Assembly: GCA_006844705.1 (NCBI GenBank)
Contig: SPJS01000066.1
Location: 46,298-110,297, forward strand
DNA: 64,000 nt
Origin: Methylococcaceae bacterium
GTDB taxonomy: Bacteria; Pseudomonadota; Gammaproteobacteria; Methylococcales; Methylomonadaceae
Reading direction: 5' to 3'
A program made the translations under genes and the position numbers. The notes beneath the pieces are model-generated. The model made no database searches and was not told the origin of the DNA. It saw only the letters and a list, made by a program, of their open reading frames with translations. Of this stretch, positions 54,558 to 64,000 are shown one piece after another. Each line of letters starts with the position of its first letter. The first letter of the stretch is position 1.

Positions 54558-55926
54558 GAGCCTTGCCTTATGGATGTTTGCCGCCGTGTTTGTGGTATTG
54601 CTGTCGGGGTTTCCTGTGGCATTTGCGCTGAGCGGAACCGCGTTATTATTTGCGGGTGTCGGAATGTTGCTAGAACATTTTGATGCTGCATTTTTATCCG
54701 CCTTGCCCAACCGCTTGTTTGGCATCATGAACAACCAGACCTTGATAGCTATCCCGTTGTTTGTGTTCATGGGGGTGACGCTGGAACGTGCCAGAATTGC
54801 AGAAGATTTACTGGAAAGCATGAGTGGTTTGTTCGGCTCATTACGTGGTGGCCTGGGTGTTGCGGTGACTCTCGTTGGTATGTTGATGGCAGCCAGTACC
54901 GGCATTGTCGGTGCCACTGTAGTGACCATGGGGTTGTTGTCATTGCCGACGATGTTGAGGCACAAGTATGATCCGGCCATCGCCTGCGGGACGATTTGTG
55001 CGTCCGGTACTTTGGGTCAGATCATCCCGCCATCAATTGTACTTGTATTGCTGGGCGATGTGATTTCAACCGCCTACCAGCAGGCGCAGCTGGAAATGGG
55101 CATTTTCGCGCCGGAAACCGTGTCTGTTGGCGATTTGTTTGCCGGTGCACTATTACCCGGGCTGGGGCTTGTTGTATTTTATTTGTTGTACATTTTGCTT
55201 GTCGCCTGGCTGAAACCGAACAGCATGCCGGCACCGCAACAAACTGACAGAGCACCCGGTTTTTATCTGCAGGTGATCACCAGCCTGTTGCCTCCGTTGG
55301 GGCTGATTGTTGCTGTATTAGGTTCGATTATCGGCGGACTGGCCTCACCGACAGAAGCGGCTTCGGTTGGCGCGATGGGCGCCTTGTTCCTGGCCGTGTG
55401 GAAAAAACAACTGAACCGGGCGCGTATGCAGGAGATTATGCAAAACACCACGCGCGTGACCAGCATGGTGTTTATGATTCTGATGGGGGCGGCGTTGTTT
55501 GCACTGGTGTTCCGCGGCTTTGAGGGTGAAGAAATGATCGTCGAGTTGTTGTCCGATCTGCCGGGGGGGACTGTTGGCGCCATGTTCAGTGTGATGCTGG
55601 TGATGTTTTTGTTGGGGTTTGTACTGGATTTTATCGAAATCACGTTCGTCATCGTCCCCATCGTCGGACCGGTATTGCTAACTATGGGGCTTGATCCGGT
55701 CTGGCTGGGCATCATGATTGCGATCAATCTGCAAACATCATTTTTGACACCGCCGTTTGGATTTGCACTGTTTTATTTGCGCGGGGTCGCGCCGGAGGGC
55801 ATCAGCAGCGGGCAGATTTATCGCGGGGTGATCCCTTTTATAATTATTCAGGTCGTGATGCTGGGCATTTTGTCCGTCTGGCCGCAACTGGCAACCTGGT
55901 TGCCCACCTTGATTTACGGAAACTAG
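54550..55926 (+). CDS. TRAP transporter large permease DctM
   Basis: The 458-residue protein has about 12 membrane segments and DctM motifs (GFPVAFALSG, PLFVFMGV, SGTLGQIIPPSI, GSIIGGLASPTEAA). It forms the transport channel driven by an ion gradient. ATG at 54550 overlaps the dctQ end. The substrate is unknown. Confidence 0.93.
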   Translation: MTESLALWMFAAVFVVLLSGFPVAFALSGTALLFAGVGMLLEHFDAAFLSALPNRLFGIMNNQTLIAIPLFVFMGVTLERARIAEDLLESMSGLFGSLRGGLGVAVTLVGMLMAASTGIVGATVVTMGLLSLPTMLRHKYDPAIACGTICASGTLGQIIPPSIVLVLLGDVISTAYQQAQLEMGIFAPETVSVGDLFAGALLPGLGLVVFYLLYILLVAWLKPNSMPAPQQTDRAPGFYLQVITSLLPPLGLIVAVLGSIIGGLASPTEAASVGAMGALFLAVWKKQLNRARMQEIMQNTTRVTSMVFMILMGAALFALVFRGFEGEEMIVELLSDLPGGTVGAMFSVMLVMFLLGFVLDFIEITFVIVPIVGPVLLTMGLDPVWLGIMIAINLQTSFLTPPFGFALFYLRGVAPEGISSGQIYRGVIPFIIIQVVMLGILSVWPQLATWLPTLIYGN

Positions 55927-55928
55927 CG

Positions 55929-56051
55929 ATGAAATCAAAATTATTGTTAATGTGTTTAATCTGTCTGGGTCTGCAGGCCTGCGGTCAAACCGGGCCATTG
56001 TATATGCCGGATGACACGCCGCCCATCTATGTCCCCCCTGAAGAAGAATAA
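55929..56051 (+). CDS. lptM: LptM/YifL-type lipoprotein
   Basis: This 40-residue lipoprotein has a signal ending in the lipobox LQAC and then GQTGPLYMP, the LptM pattern, with a proline- and acid-rich tail. LptM assists LptD assembly in the outer membrane. It is immediately followed by lysA, the usual gene order. Confidence 0.88.
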   Translation: MKSKLLLMCLICLGLQACGQTGPLYMPDDTPPIYVPPEEE

Positions 56052-56056
56052 TAAAT

Positions 56057-57304
56057 ATGGATTTTTTTACCTATAAAAACAGCAGTTTATATGCTGAAGA
56101 CGTGGCTGTGGCAGAGATTGCCGCGCACTATGGCACGCCGTGTTATGTCTATTCTAAAGCGACCCTGGAGCGTCACTGGCAGTCATTTGACCAGGCTTTC
56201 GCCGGACATCCGCATTTAATCTGTTATGCGGTCAAGGCAAATTCCAATCTGGCGGTGTTGAATGTATTGGCAAAGCTGGGATCGGGGTTTGATATTGTCT
56301 CGCTGGGTGAGCTGCAAAGAGTGTTGGCTGCCGGTGGCAGTCCGGACAAAATCGTTTTTTCCGGCGTTGGCAAACGAGCAGATGAGATAGACGTTGCGCT
56401 GAAAACAGGCATCCGCTGCTTCAATGTTGAAGTCAGTGGCGAACTGGACAGAATCAATGACATCGCGGGGCAACTGGGCGTGGTGGCACCGGTATCATTT
56501 CGCGTTAACCCCGATGTCGATGCCGAGACCCATCCTTATATTTCAACCGGCTTGCGGGAAAATAAATTTGGTATTGATATCCAGCTGGCGCTGGATGAAT
56601 ATCGCCGTGCGATGGAGATGCCTAATATTAAAGTGGTGGGTATTGATTGCCATATCGGATCGCAATTGACTCAGACGCAACCCTTCATGGATGCTCTGGA
56701 CAGAGTGCTGGTGATTGTAGATCAACTGGCCGGGCAAGGTATTGAGCTGCATCATCTCGATCTCGGCGGCGGCCTGGGTATTTGTTATCAGGACGAGCAA
56801 CCGCCCGAGCCAGCGGAATATATTGCGGCGTTGCTGGAAAAACTGGGCGACCGGCAGGTCGAAATCGTGCTGGAGCCGGGGCGGGCCATCGTCGGCAATG
56901 CCGGAATTCTTGTCACAAAAGTAGAGTACCTTAAACCCACGCAAGAAAAAAACTTTGCTATTGTTGATGCAGCGATGAATGATTTATTGCGGCCGTCTTT
57001 ATACAGTGCATGGCAGGATATTATTCCGCTGCAGCAGGGCTCAGCAGAGCCGCTGATGGAGTGGGATATTGTCGGGCCGGTGTGTGAGACGGGGGATTTT
57101 CTTGGCAAACAACGGGCGCTGCCACTTGCGCCGGGTGATTTGCTGGCGGTAAGATCATCAGGTGCATACGGGTTTACCATGAGTTCAAATTACAACTCCA
57201 GACCTCGTGCCGCCGAGATCATGGTGGATGTGGATACATCTTACGTGATTCGGGAACGTGAAAGCATCGAACAATTGTGGAGTGGAGAACATTTGCTGAC
57301 ATGA
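56057..57304 (+). CDS. lysA: Diaminopimelate decarboxylase LysA
   Basis: LysA makes lysine from meso-diaminopimelate with PLP. The 415-residue protein has the PLP lysine in CYAVKANSN, the glycine-rich GGGLGI segment and EPGRAIVGNAG. It overlaps dapF by 4 nt. Confidence 0.97.
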   Translation: MDFFTYKNSSLYAEDVAVAEIAAHYGTPCYVYSKATLERHWQSFDQAFAGHPHLICYAVKANSNLAVLNVLAKLGSGFDIVSLGELQRVLAAGGSPDKIVFSGVGKRADEIDVALKTGIRCFNVEVSGELDRINDIAGQLGVVAPVSFRVNPDVDAETHPYISTGLRENKFGIDIQLALDEYRRAMEMPNIKVVGIDCHIGSQLTQTQPFMDALDRVLVIVDQLAGQGIELHHLDLGGGLGICYQDEQPPEPAEYIAALLEKLGDRQVEIVLEPGRAIVGNAGILVTKVEYLKPTQEKNFAIVDAAMNDLLRPSLYSAWQDIIPLQQGSAEPLMEWDIVGPVCETGDFLGKQRALPLAPGDLLAVRSSGAYGFTMSSNYNSRPRAAEIMVDVDTSYVIRERESIEQLWSGEHLLT

Positions 57305-58140
57305 ACGGGCAAACCCTGAAATTTACCAAAATGCATGGTCTGGGCAATGATTTTGTCGTGATTGATGCCATCTCCCAGTCATTTTCCTTGAACAGCGATC
57401 AAATCAAGGGTATTGCGGATAGACATTTCGGCGTCGGCTGTGATCAATTATTACTGGTCGAAAAGTCGCCGTCTCCGGATGCGGATTTCAAATATCGCAT
57501 TTTCAATGCCGATGGCAGCGAAGTCTGGCAATGCGGAAATGGGGCGCGTTGCTTTGCCCGGTTTGTACATGAAAAACAATTGACGGAAAAACAGGTCATC
57601 ACTGTTGATACCCATGCCGGACAACTGGTACTGCATTTAAAAGAAGACAACCTGGTTATGGTCGATATGGGCGTGCCGCGCCATTTGCCGGCTGAAATTC
57701 CGTTACGTACAGAACATGAACAGCGCTTTTACAGTGTGATGGTAAATGAAAATGAAAAAGCCTTTGGCGCGGTGTCCATGGGCAATCCTCATGCCGTGTT
57801 GCAGGTGAATGATGTGAAGTCTGCGCCGGTGCAGGAATTGGGAGAAGAACTGGAAAGTCATCCCTTTTTTCCGGAACGCGCTAATATTGGGTTTATGCAG
57901 ATTGTTAATCGACAACATATCAGGTTGCGAGTGTATGAACGGGGGGCGGCAGAAACGCTGGCTTGTGGCAGTGGCGCATGTGCGGCAGTGGTGATCGGGC
58001 ATGAGCAGAATTTGCTGGATGCACAAGTGGATGTTGATTTGCCGGGCGGACGCCTGCAAATTTCCTGGGCAGGACGAGGAACGCCGGTGTTAATGACGGG
58101 ACCCGCAGGAACAGTGTTTGAAGGTCAGATGCAAATATGA
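57301..58140 (+). CDS. dapF: Diaminopimelate epimerase DapF
   Basis: DapF converts LL- to meso-diaminopimelate. The protein of 279 residues has the two catalytic cysteines, C78 in WQCGNGARC and C222 in ACGSGACAA. ATG at 57301 (MNGQTLKFTKMHG) is the right start. It overlaps lysA and the DUF484 gene. Confidence 0.97.
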   Translation: MNGQTLKFTKMHGLGNDFVVIDAISQSFSLNSDQIKGIADRHFGVGCDQLLLVEKSPSPDADFKYRIFNADGSEVWQCGNGARCFARFVHEKQLTEKQVITVDTHAGQLVLHLKEDNLVMVDMGVPRHLPAEIPLRTEHEQRFYSVMVNENEKAFGAVSMGNPHAVLQVNDVKSAPVQELGEELESHPFFPERANIGFMQIVNRQHIRLRVYERGAAETLACGSGACAAVVIGHEQNLLDAQVDVDLPGGRLQISWAGRGTPVLMTGPAGTVFEGQMQI

Positions 58141-58817
58141 GTGAAACGGAAGAGCGTGTCAGTACAGAGCAGGTGGAAGCCTTTTTATTGGGGCATCCGG
58201 AATTTTTTCATGATCACCTTTCCTTGTTGGAAAAATTGAGCATTCCACACCCCAGTGGGCAGGCAGTATCGTTGATTTCCAAACAACTGGAGATTTTCCG
58301 CAGCAAACATCATGAACTGGAAAACCAGCTCAATGCATTGATCGAAATTGCCCGTGAAAATGACACCGCTTTCAATCGCATGCACGAGCTCACCTTGGCC
58401 ATGCTGGATGCAGGCACGATGGAAGAGTTGATTGCCAACCTGAATCAGGTGATGACGGAATGTTTTATGACCGATTATGTGGCGTTAAAAATCATTGGTG
58501 AGAATGTGGATTCGCCGATTTTAAATCTGTTTGTGCAGGCAGAGGATGGTAACTTGAAGCATTTTCAGCAGGAAATGTCTGAAAATCGTCCGAAATGTGG
58601 CCGTCCCACACTCGCTCAGGCACGTTTTCTGTTTGGCGAAAATGCCGGTGACGTACAAACCTGCGCCATTATCCCGATGGTGTTTACCGAGCTTGAAGGC
58701 ATTTTGGCCATAGGCAGCCGCGATAACAACCGTTTTCACTACAGTTTGGGTAATATGTTTCTGACCCAGATGAGCGAAATTATCAGCACACGCATGATTT
58801 CATTGCTCGATCAATAA
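58137..58817 (+). CDS. DUF484 family protein
   Basis: The 226-residue protein begins with the DUF484 pattern GHPEFFHDHLSLLEKLSIPHP, followed by a coiled coil and a GAF-like C-terminus. It lies between dapF and xerC in many gammaproteobacteria, and its function is unknown. Confidence 0.93.
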   Translation: MSETEERVSTEQVEAFLLGHPEFFHDHLSLLEKLSIPHPSGQAVSLISKQLEIFRSKHHELENQLNALIEIARENDTAFNRMHELTLAMLDAGTMEELIANLNQVMTECFMTDYVALKIIGENVDSPILNLFVQAEDGNLKHFQQEMSENRPKCGRPTLAQARFLFGENAGDVQTCAIIPMVFTELEGILAIGSRDNNRFHYSLGNMFLTQMSEIISTRMISLLDQ

Positions 58818-58818
58818 A

Positions 58819-59727
58819 ATGTCTCAACTTTCTGCTGCCGAAATCGACAGTTTTTTACAAAGTCTGGCGGTAGAAAAACGTGCATCCAAACATACCGTAT
58901 CCAATTATCAGCGCGACCTGAAGCGCTTCTTCAGCTATTGCCGCGAGCAACAAATTGAGCACTGGGCAGCGGTTGATACTGTTGCAGTGCGCCAATATAT
59001 TGCTGGACGCCATCGCAAGGGCATTAGCAGTAAAAGTCTGCAACGAGAATTATCTTCATTGCGCAGTTTTTTTGCCTTTTTGCAAAAAACGCAGGGCTTA
59101 AGCGAGAATCCGGCCAAAGTCGTTCAAGCTCCCAAACAGGCGCGAAAACTTCCTCATACGCTGAATGTTGACCAGATGACCGGATTGCTGGAGCGCACAC
59201 CGGATTCTGTATTGGAAATCCGCGATCTGGCCATGTTCGAGTTGTTTTATTCTTCCGGTTTGCGCTTGAGTGAGCTGGTGGCGCTGGATATCAGTGATTT
59301 TGATTTCAGCGAAGGGATGCTCTTGGTCCGGCACGGCAAAGGTGGAAAGCAACGGCTGCTGCCGGTAGGCAGTAAAGCCATCAACGCGCTGCAGAAATGG
59401 TTGGCAAAGCGGCCGGAGGCAGAATCATCAGCAGTGTTTATCAGCGCGCAAGGCAAGCGGTTAGGGCAACGCAGCGTGCAGGCAAGATTGCAACGCTGGG
59501 GTGCGAAAGCAGGATTGGCTGATCATGTGCACCCACATAAGCTGCGGCACTCATTCGCCAGTCATTTGCTGGAGTCCAGCCAGGATATCCGGGCGATTCA
59601 GGAACTGTTGGGACACAGCAATATCAGCACCACCCAGATTTATACACATCTTGATTTTCAGCATTTGGCAGAGAGCTATGATCGTGCGCATCCTCGAGCA
59701 CACAAAAAAAATGCAAAAAAACCTTGA
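58819..59727 (+). CDS. xerC: Tyrosine recombinase XerC
   Basis: XerC with XerD resolves chromosome dimers at dif. The 302-residue protein has an N-terminal SAM-like domain and the catalytic residues in GLRLSELVAL (Arg), HKLRHSFASHLL (His, Arg), LLGHSNISTTQIYTH (His, Tyr). It follows the DUF484 gene by 1 nt. Confidence 0.96.
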   Translation: MSQLSAAEIDSFLQSLAVEKRASKHTVSNYQRDLKRFFSYCREQQIEHWAAVDTVAVRQYIAGRHRKGISSKSLQRELSSLRSFFAFLQKTQGLSENPAKVVQAPKQARKLPHTLNVDQMTGLLERTPDSVLEIRDLAMFELFYSSGLRLSELVALDISDFDFSEGMLLVRHGKGGKQRLLPVGSKAINALQKWLAKRPEAESSAVFISAQGKRLGQRSVQARLQRWGAKAGLADHVHPHKLRHSFASHLLESSQDIRAIQELLGHSNISTTQIYTHLDFQHLAESYDRAHPRAHKKNAKKP

Positions 59728-59920
59728 ATATCATTTGGCTACACATTCTGCGGCTCTTTGGTGAAATAAAAGCAGGATGGAATTCTCATCAAAATAACAG
59801 TGTTTCAACAAAAACGTGCTAGTATTGCAGCTGTTTTGTTAGTGGTTTTCGCATAGGAAGGTTTTGATAAAACAAAAGGCAGAGTGTTTGAATATCACCG
59901 TGATCAATTTAGGTTAAAAA

Positions 59921-60937
59921 ATGGCAGATTTCCCGACAAATGAAGATGAAGCGCGCTCAAAAGGTATTTTATGGACCTTTGGCTCATTCATAGTTATTGT
60001 TTTACTGGTATTGATAATACTTGCTGAATGGTGGAGTCGCGAGCCAGATCTGTTTAATGTGCAGGAAGAAGCTATTGAACGTTTGCAGGTAACACATACG
60101 GATGATATGCCGGTCGGCTATGTGTATTCCAATACCTTGGCGCATATCGCTGAAATTCTACTGTACAAGCCCGGTGGCTACATTACGAATGATGTTGCAC
60201 CGCCTGGCGTGTTGCTGGATAACATTACCAACTGGGAGCATGGGGCGTTGATCATGCTGCGGGACGCAACCACCGCATTACGTAACCACTTTGCGCGTGA
60301 CCAGTCACAGTCAGCGGAAGATGCTGATCTGGCAAAGGCCGAGCCTTATTTTTACTACGAGCGTAACTCTTGGGCGCTGCCTTCAACTGAATCAGAATAT
60401 ATGAAAGGGATTGAGGCGCTGCATAATTATATGAGTCGTCTGCAAGACCCGAATGCAAAAAGACCGGCACAGTTTTATTCACGTGCGGATAACCTGTGGC
60501 AATACATTGAAATTGTGATCAAGCGGCTGGGAGGGTTATCTACACGTTTATCTGCCAGTACCGACCAGTTTGCGGGAGCCGCGCATGGTGCGCCGACTGA
60601 CCCGGTCAACTTGAACAAACCTACCCTGGGGCAAACACCCTGGCTGGAAATTGACGATATTTTCTATGAAGCGCGAGGCGCGAGCTGGGCATTGCTGCAT
60701 ATCCTGAAAGCGGTAAAACATGATTTTGCCGACATTTTGCTGGATAAGCGTGCGATGAATACCGTGGATATCATGATCCACGCATTGGAGAATGCATTAA
60801 CCCCGACATTGAGTCCGATGGTGTTGAATGGGGATGGCTTCGGTTTATTTGCCAACTATTCACTGGCGATGGCCAACTATATTGCGCGTGCAAACGCGGC
60901 GGCACTGGATTTACGTGACATCATGAACAGAGGGTAA
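59921..60937 (+). CDS. DUF2333 family protein
   Basis: The 338-residue protein has one N-terminal membrane segment (FGSFIVIVLLVLIILAEWW) and a large periplasmic part with the DUF2333 segments GYITNDVAPPG and TPWLEIDDIFYEARG. The role is unknown. It overlaps the next gene by 1 nt. Confidence 0.9.
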   Translation: MADFPTNEDEARSKGILWTFGSFIVIVLLVLIILAEWWSREPDLFNVQEEAIERLQVTHTDDMPVGYVYSNTLAHIAEILLYKPGGYITNDVAPPGVLLDNITNWEHGALIMLRDATTALRNHFARDQSQSAEDADLAKAEPYFYYERNSWALPSTESEYMKGIEALHNYMSRLQDPNAKRPAQFYSRADNLWQYIEIVIKRLGGLSTRLSASTDQFAGAAHGAPTDPVNLNKPTLGQTPWLEIDDIFYEARGASWALLHILKAVKHDFADILLDKRAMNTVDIMIHALENALTPTLSPMVLNGDGFGLFANYSLAMANYIARANAAALDLRDIMNRG

Positions 60938-61260
60938 TGATGGACGAGCAGATTAATGAAAACCTGAAAAATATCAGCAGCTGGAAGCGCATTTTTTTCA
61001 TGCTGGTATATGCGGTCATTATGGGCTTGGTCAGAATTCTTCTGTGGGCGGTCATCTTGTTGCAGGTTGCCTCTTCATTATTAACCGGGCGCTGCAACCG
61101 GAATATTTTGAGTTTTGGTAAAAGCCTGTCGGTTTATCTGTACCATATCCTGTTATTTTTAACCTATAACACCGACCAGCTACCTTTTCCCTTTGGTGAA
61201 TGGGATTTAACCAAAAAACTCGAAATCCCCAGTTTTCCGGAACGCGACAGGTCAGAATAA
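60937..61260 (+). CDS. DUF4389 family membrane protein
   Basis: The 107-residue protein has a central hydrophobic region (ILLWAVILLQVASSLLTGR) and the DUF4389 end FPFGEWD. Translation is coupled to the DUF2333 gene through a TAATG overlap. The function is unknown. Confidence 0.85.
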   Translation: MMDEQINENLKNISSWKRIFFMLVYAVIMGLVRILLWAVILLQVASSLLTGRCNRNILSFGKSLSVYLYHILLFLTYNTDQLPFPFGEWDLTKKLEIPSFPERDRSE

Positions 61261-61278
61261 ACGGTTGGCAATTCAGGT

Positions 61279-62397
61279 ATGAGTACCTCGAATGCTGACC
61301 CTCATCTACGCAAAATCATCCATATCGACATGGATGCATTCTTCGCCGCGGTAGAGCAACGCGACAACCCGCATTATCAAGACAAACCCATCATCGTAGG
61401 CGGCCCGCCTAATTCACGCGGCGTGGTCGCTACCTGCAGTTATCAGGCACGAAAATTCGGCATTCATTCCGCGATGCCCTCATCGCAGGCGTATCGCTTG
61501 TGTCCGCAGGCAATCTTTGTGCGTCCCCGGTTTGACGTGTACAAACAGGTCTCTGCACAAATCCGAGAAATTTTTGCCGGTTTTACCACCTTGTTCGAGC
61601 CGGTATCGCTGGATGAAGCCTACCTTGATGTCACCGACGTGGATGGATATAAAGGTTCAGCCACATTGATAGCCCAAGCGATTAAGCAACGCATTCATAC
61701 GCACACCGGTTTAATTGCTTCAGCCGGCGTGTCCTATAACAAGTTTCTGGCAAAAATCGCGTCCGACATGGATAAACCGGATGGACTGTATCTGATTTCG
61801 CCAGAAGAAGGCGAGGCTTTTGTTGAAAACCTGGAAATCGGCAAGTTTCACGGCATCGGGCGCGCAACGGAAAAGAAAATGCACGATTTGGAGATCTACA
61901 CTGGTCAGGATCTCAAAGCCTTACCTCTGCCAGTGTTGGAACAGTACTTTGGAAAATCAGGAAAATATTATTACCACATCAGCCGGGGTATTGATCATCG
62001 GCCGGTCGTCAATGCTCGAATCAGCAAATCCGTCAGCGTGGAAAACACTTTTGCCCGGGATATTCAAGGGCATGAGCCAATCATGCAGACATTGACAAAA
62101 TTGCTGGACGAAGCCTGGCTGAAACTACAAGCTAAAGGAATGGCAGCACGTACGCTCACGCTAAAAATCAAATACCATGACTTTGAACAAATCACCCGTA
62201 GCCGTACATTTTCCAGCCAGATTACTCAGCTGCATGGACTGACGGAAGTTATGGCAGAACTGCTTTGCGATACCCGGGTTACAGACAAAAAAGTCAGGCT
62301 GCTGGGCGTAGGGTTTTCTGGCTTGCAACCGAATGCTGACGTAGTGTTCCAGCAGCTGGATTTGTTTGAACGTATCGCAAAGAGTAGCCTGCGGTGA
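61279..62397 (+). CDS. dinB: DNA polymerase IV DinB
   Basis: DinB is a Y-family translesion polymerase. The 372-residue protein has the catalytic IHIDMDAFFAAVEQ and VSLDEAYLDVT motifs and the little-finger domain, and ends without a clear clamp-binding extension beyond QQLDLF. LexA control could not be judged, since no clear box was found upstream. Confidence 0.95.
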   Translation: MSTSNADPHLRKIIHIDMDAFFAAVEQRDNPHYQDKPIIVGGPPNSRGVVATCSYQARKFGIHSAMPSSQAYRLCPQAIFVRPRFDVYKQVSAQIREIFAGFTTLFEPVSLDEAYLDVTDVDGYKGSATLIAQAIKQRIHTHTGLIASAGVSYNKFLAKIASDMDKPDGLYLISPEEGEAFVENLEIGKFHGIGRATEKKMHDLEIYTGQDLKALPLPVLEQYFGKSGKYYYHISRGIDHRPVVNARISKSVSVENTFARDIQGHEPIMQTLTKLLDEAWLKLQAKGMAARTLTLKIKYHDFEQITRSRTFSSQITQLHGLTEVMAELLCDTRVTDKKVRLLGVGFSGLQPNADVVFQQLDLFERIAKSSLR

Positions 62398-63023
62398 TAA
62401 CCGCATGAAAGGGAATAAAGCAGGGTGTTTTACCTATGGGTTAAAAGTACTGGTTTTGAAAATGAGTAAAGAGTAGTTATTGCTCGTTCCTGCCACCCAC
62501 ATGAAGAAAGCACTTGAAATAAAGTTTACTTTTTAACACGAAGCTTTTTTCCCTTTTTAGTCTTTAATCGATGTAAACAAAAGGGTTGGGCTCTGAGGTA
62601 TCCCCTAAAAATGAGCCTATTTGCCCTGGAGTTTTCTCGTTCCCACCGTCCTTGGTGGGAATACCTACGGTGCTTTTATTTCTCTCGGTCTGCATTCCCA
62701 CGCAAGAGCGCGGGAACGAGAAAAACATGGCTATGTTAATTCATCTGTGGATTGGCCATAGTCCAGCATTCATCGATATATTCAGGAAGGCATCATTTCA
62801 AATCATGGGGTGTGTCATGAAATCGACGGCGATTATTGTGAAGTGCAGGGATGATGTTGGGGTTCGTTCCTCTCCCCAACCTGCCGGACTGGAAGGCATG
62901 CGGTAATACCTGCCGGAAGCATGCGAGCGGCGCGACCTTGCGCGCCACTCAAATTTTCTGACGATGAGGGTCATACCCTGAACCCCTGGTTCAGGTTGAA
63001 AACCCCATCATTAAACGGATTCG
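62398..63023. other. Intergenic region with long palindromic repeat
   Basis: No gene is supported in 626 bp. The open frame at 62586-62906 is made by the palindromic repeat and has no family look. Confidence 0.7.
62631..62726. repeat. Long palindromic repeat (CGTTCCCAC type)
   Basis: GTTTTCTCGTTCCC at 62631-62644 pairs with GGGAACGAGAAAAAC at 62712-62726, and an inner CCCACC/GGTGGG stem is present. Dispersed elements with CGTTCCCAC/GTGGGAACG are widespread in bacteria. Confidence 0.75.
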
Positions 63024-63830
63024 TTATTGTTGCTTTTTCCTTAAACCACAAAAGCCTAATAATCCACTGATAAACAACCAGGCACTGGCTGGCAGTGGTA
63101 CGGCAGAGGGTCCAATTTGGGAAACACCATTTCCAGCATCAGAAAACTCACCGAACACCAGGTCATCATAGGCGAGAGCCCAAGGAGTGGATTGTGGCGT
63201 GGCAGTTAATAAGGTTGAATAATAAGGGGATAATTCATGCCCGATATTGACATACGCAATATCGGTTAAACTCTTAAATGCCATGCGGTTAGAACTCGGT
63301 GATAAAACATGATCATATCGTCTGCCAATCAATCGATCATTGCTATCGAACGCTTCGAATAGTAGATCATCACGACCAGCATTGGGCGGTTGTCCATTAA
63401 AATAATCTATCTGAAAATAACCAATCGGATCAGCAAAATTAACGCGCCAAAAATTCGTTCCAAAATCAGTTGCGCCATTAAACGCCAGAAAGTTATCGCC
63501 ACTTAGCGCTGACCTGGCGAATGCAGAACCCTCATCCAGAATGGCACCCATGCCGGTACTTGATGGCTCTAATACGTTTTGCGTTTTCAACACACCATTA
63601 TGCGGAACATCTGAGGTGATGCTGTTTCTTTCTAACGCGGTAAAGGTGACATTTCTAGCGGCATACTGGGTTGTCAATGAGGTTGCCGCAGAAAATAAAT
63701 CCGGGGCGGTGATTGCATTACCATTAGCATCCACATCAAAATTAATGGTTGTAATGACGGCCTGCGCCCCGCTGGACACTGAACATAAAAATGTTAATGC
63801 ATAAAGCTTATTTTTTATTACATGGTTCAT
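63024..63830 (-). CDS. Exported VPLPA-CTERM protein
   Basis: The 268-residue protein has a signal peptide (LTFLCSVSSGAQA). Its C-terminal sorting tail is VPLPASAWLFISGLLGFCGLR with a basic end (RKKQQ). The middle is a beta-rich domain (SGDNFLAFNGATDF, WRVNFADPIGYFQID). ATG at 63830 has GGAG before it. An exosortase-type system is expected to process it; none is in the window. A broken paralogue is at 43634-43823. Confidence 0.85.
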   Translation of the reverse strand: MNHVIKNKLYALTFLCSVSSGAQAVITTINFDVDANGNAITAPDLFSAATSLTTQYAARNVTFTALERNSITSDVPHNGVLKTQNVLEPSSTGMGAILDEGSAFARSALSGDNFLAFNGATDFGTNFWRVNFADPIGYFQIDYFNGQPPNAGRDDLLFEAFDSNDRLIGRRYDHVLSPSSNRMAFKSLTDIAYVNIGHELSPYYSTLLTATPQSTPWALAYDDLVFGEFSDAGNGVSQIGPSAVPLPASAWLFISGLLGFCGLRKKQQ

Positions 63831-64000
63831 TTTTTTCTCCACATGATTAAGCACGTTGTTAAAGGATAAATCGGAATAAAAGCAATACCCTTTGCTCTTG
63901 AGGCCAATTTAGCATCACGTGTTGAATTCAAAATGACCTGGGTCAGTTTGAATACCGAAATGTATATCTGAAAGTGCATGCCATAGCACGCCGGCTACAA

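Noticed and set aside
62586..62906. Open frame after dinB
   Set aside because: Much of it is the palindromic repeat at 62631-62726.
1..64000. CRISPR array, tRNA, rRNA or prophage
   Set aside because: No regular direct repeats with spacers, no cloverleaf or rRNA sequence and no phage structural genes were seen on reading.

Overview
The window is chromosomal DNA of a free-living gammaproteobacterium of moderate GC content. The evidence is conserved gammaproteobacterial gene order: ygfB-pepP opposite a TIGR02449 gene, zapA and 6S RNA; aroQ-accB-accC, prmA, rlmI, dusB-fis and purH-purD; sdhCDAB-sdhE; and lptM-lysA-dapF-DUF484-xerC. Remnants and complete copies of proteins ending in VPLPA/PEP-CTERM-like sorting tails suggest an exosortase-type envelope system, common in aquatic and sediment bacteria. 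A species cannot be named from the sequence. No prophage, CRISPR array, tRNA, rRNA or complete insertion sequence was seen.

Layout. 1-3.1 kb: pepP (cut by the window edge), ygfB, TIGR02449-zapA-6S RNA, yfbR. 3.3-6.5 kb: a small acidic protein, an unusual P-loop ATPase, metA, a guanine-deaminase-type enzyme and an exported protein. 6.6-11 kb: periplasmic methionine sulfoxide repair (msrPQ), a RegB/RegA-type redox two-component system, a small motility-type protein and a decayed cmoM. 11.1-16.5 kb: msrB-apeB, a YfiR-like protein with a membrane GGDEF-EAL protein, and an AlkB homologue with an odd start. 16.5-26.5 kb: a minus-strand housekeeping block (purD, purH, fis, dusB, rlmI, DUF3426, prmA, accC, accB, aroQ). 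26.8-35.3 kb: a putative two-haem exported protein, a VC_2705-type symporter pair, a HAD gene broken by a palindromic repeat, a DUF3857/transglutaminase protein, a DUF900 hydrolase and a broken sorting-tail gene. 35.4-39.9 kb: succinate dehydrogenase with SdhE downstream and SdhAF4 plus an HbpS/GlcG-like gene upstream. 40-48.8 kb: an ECF42-type sigma factor facing a YCII/DGPF partner, exported proteins, HDOD, TM2, USP, a YIP1-like protein, YheS and ASCH. 48.8-53.3 kb: gloA, a probable outer-membrane protein, and a CHAD-ParA-GDCCVxC gene set. 53.3-54 kb: repeat-rich DNA with a MITE. 54-62.4 kb: TRAP permeases, lptM-lysA-dapF-DUF484-xerC, DUF2333, DUF4389 and dinB. 62.4-64 kb: a palindromic repeat and a VPLPA-CTERM protein.

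Main points. (1) A CHAD protein, a ParA ATPase and a cysteine-rich GDCCVxC protein sit 2 and 9 nt apart on one strand; a granule-positioning or metal/polyphosphate system is a testable inference. (2) A palindromic repeat family has three copies: one fills the gap between the convergent sigma/YCII genes, and the other two lie at edges of truncated genes. (3) A perfect 18-bp inverted repeat with a 4-nt loop lies inside the sdhAF4 reading frame. (4) Several genes appear to start at TTG, GTG or even ATT, judged from Shine-Dalgarno placement. (5) Four decayed genes are recognisable: cmoM, a HAD hydrolase and two sorting-tail proteins.
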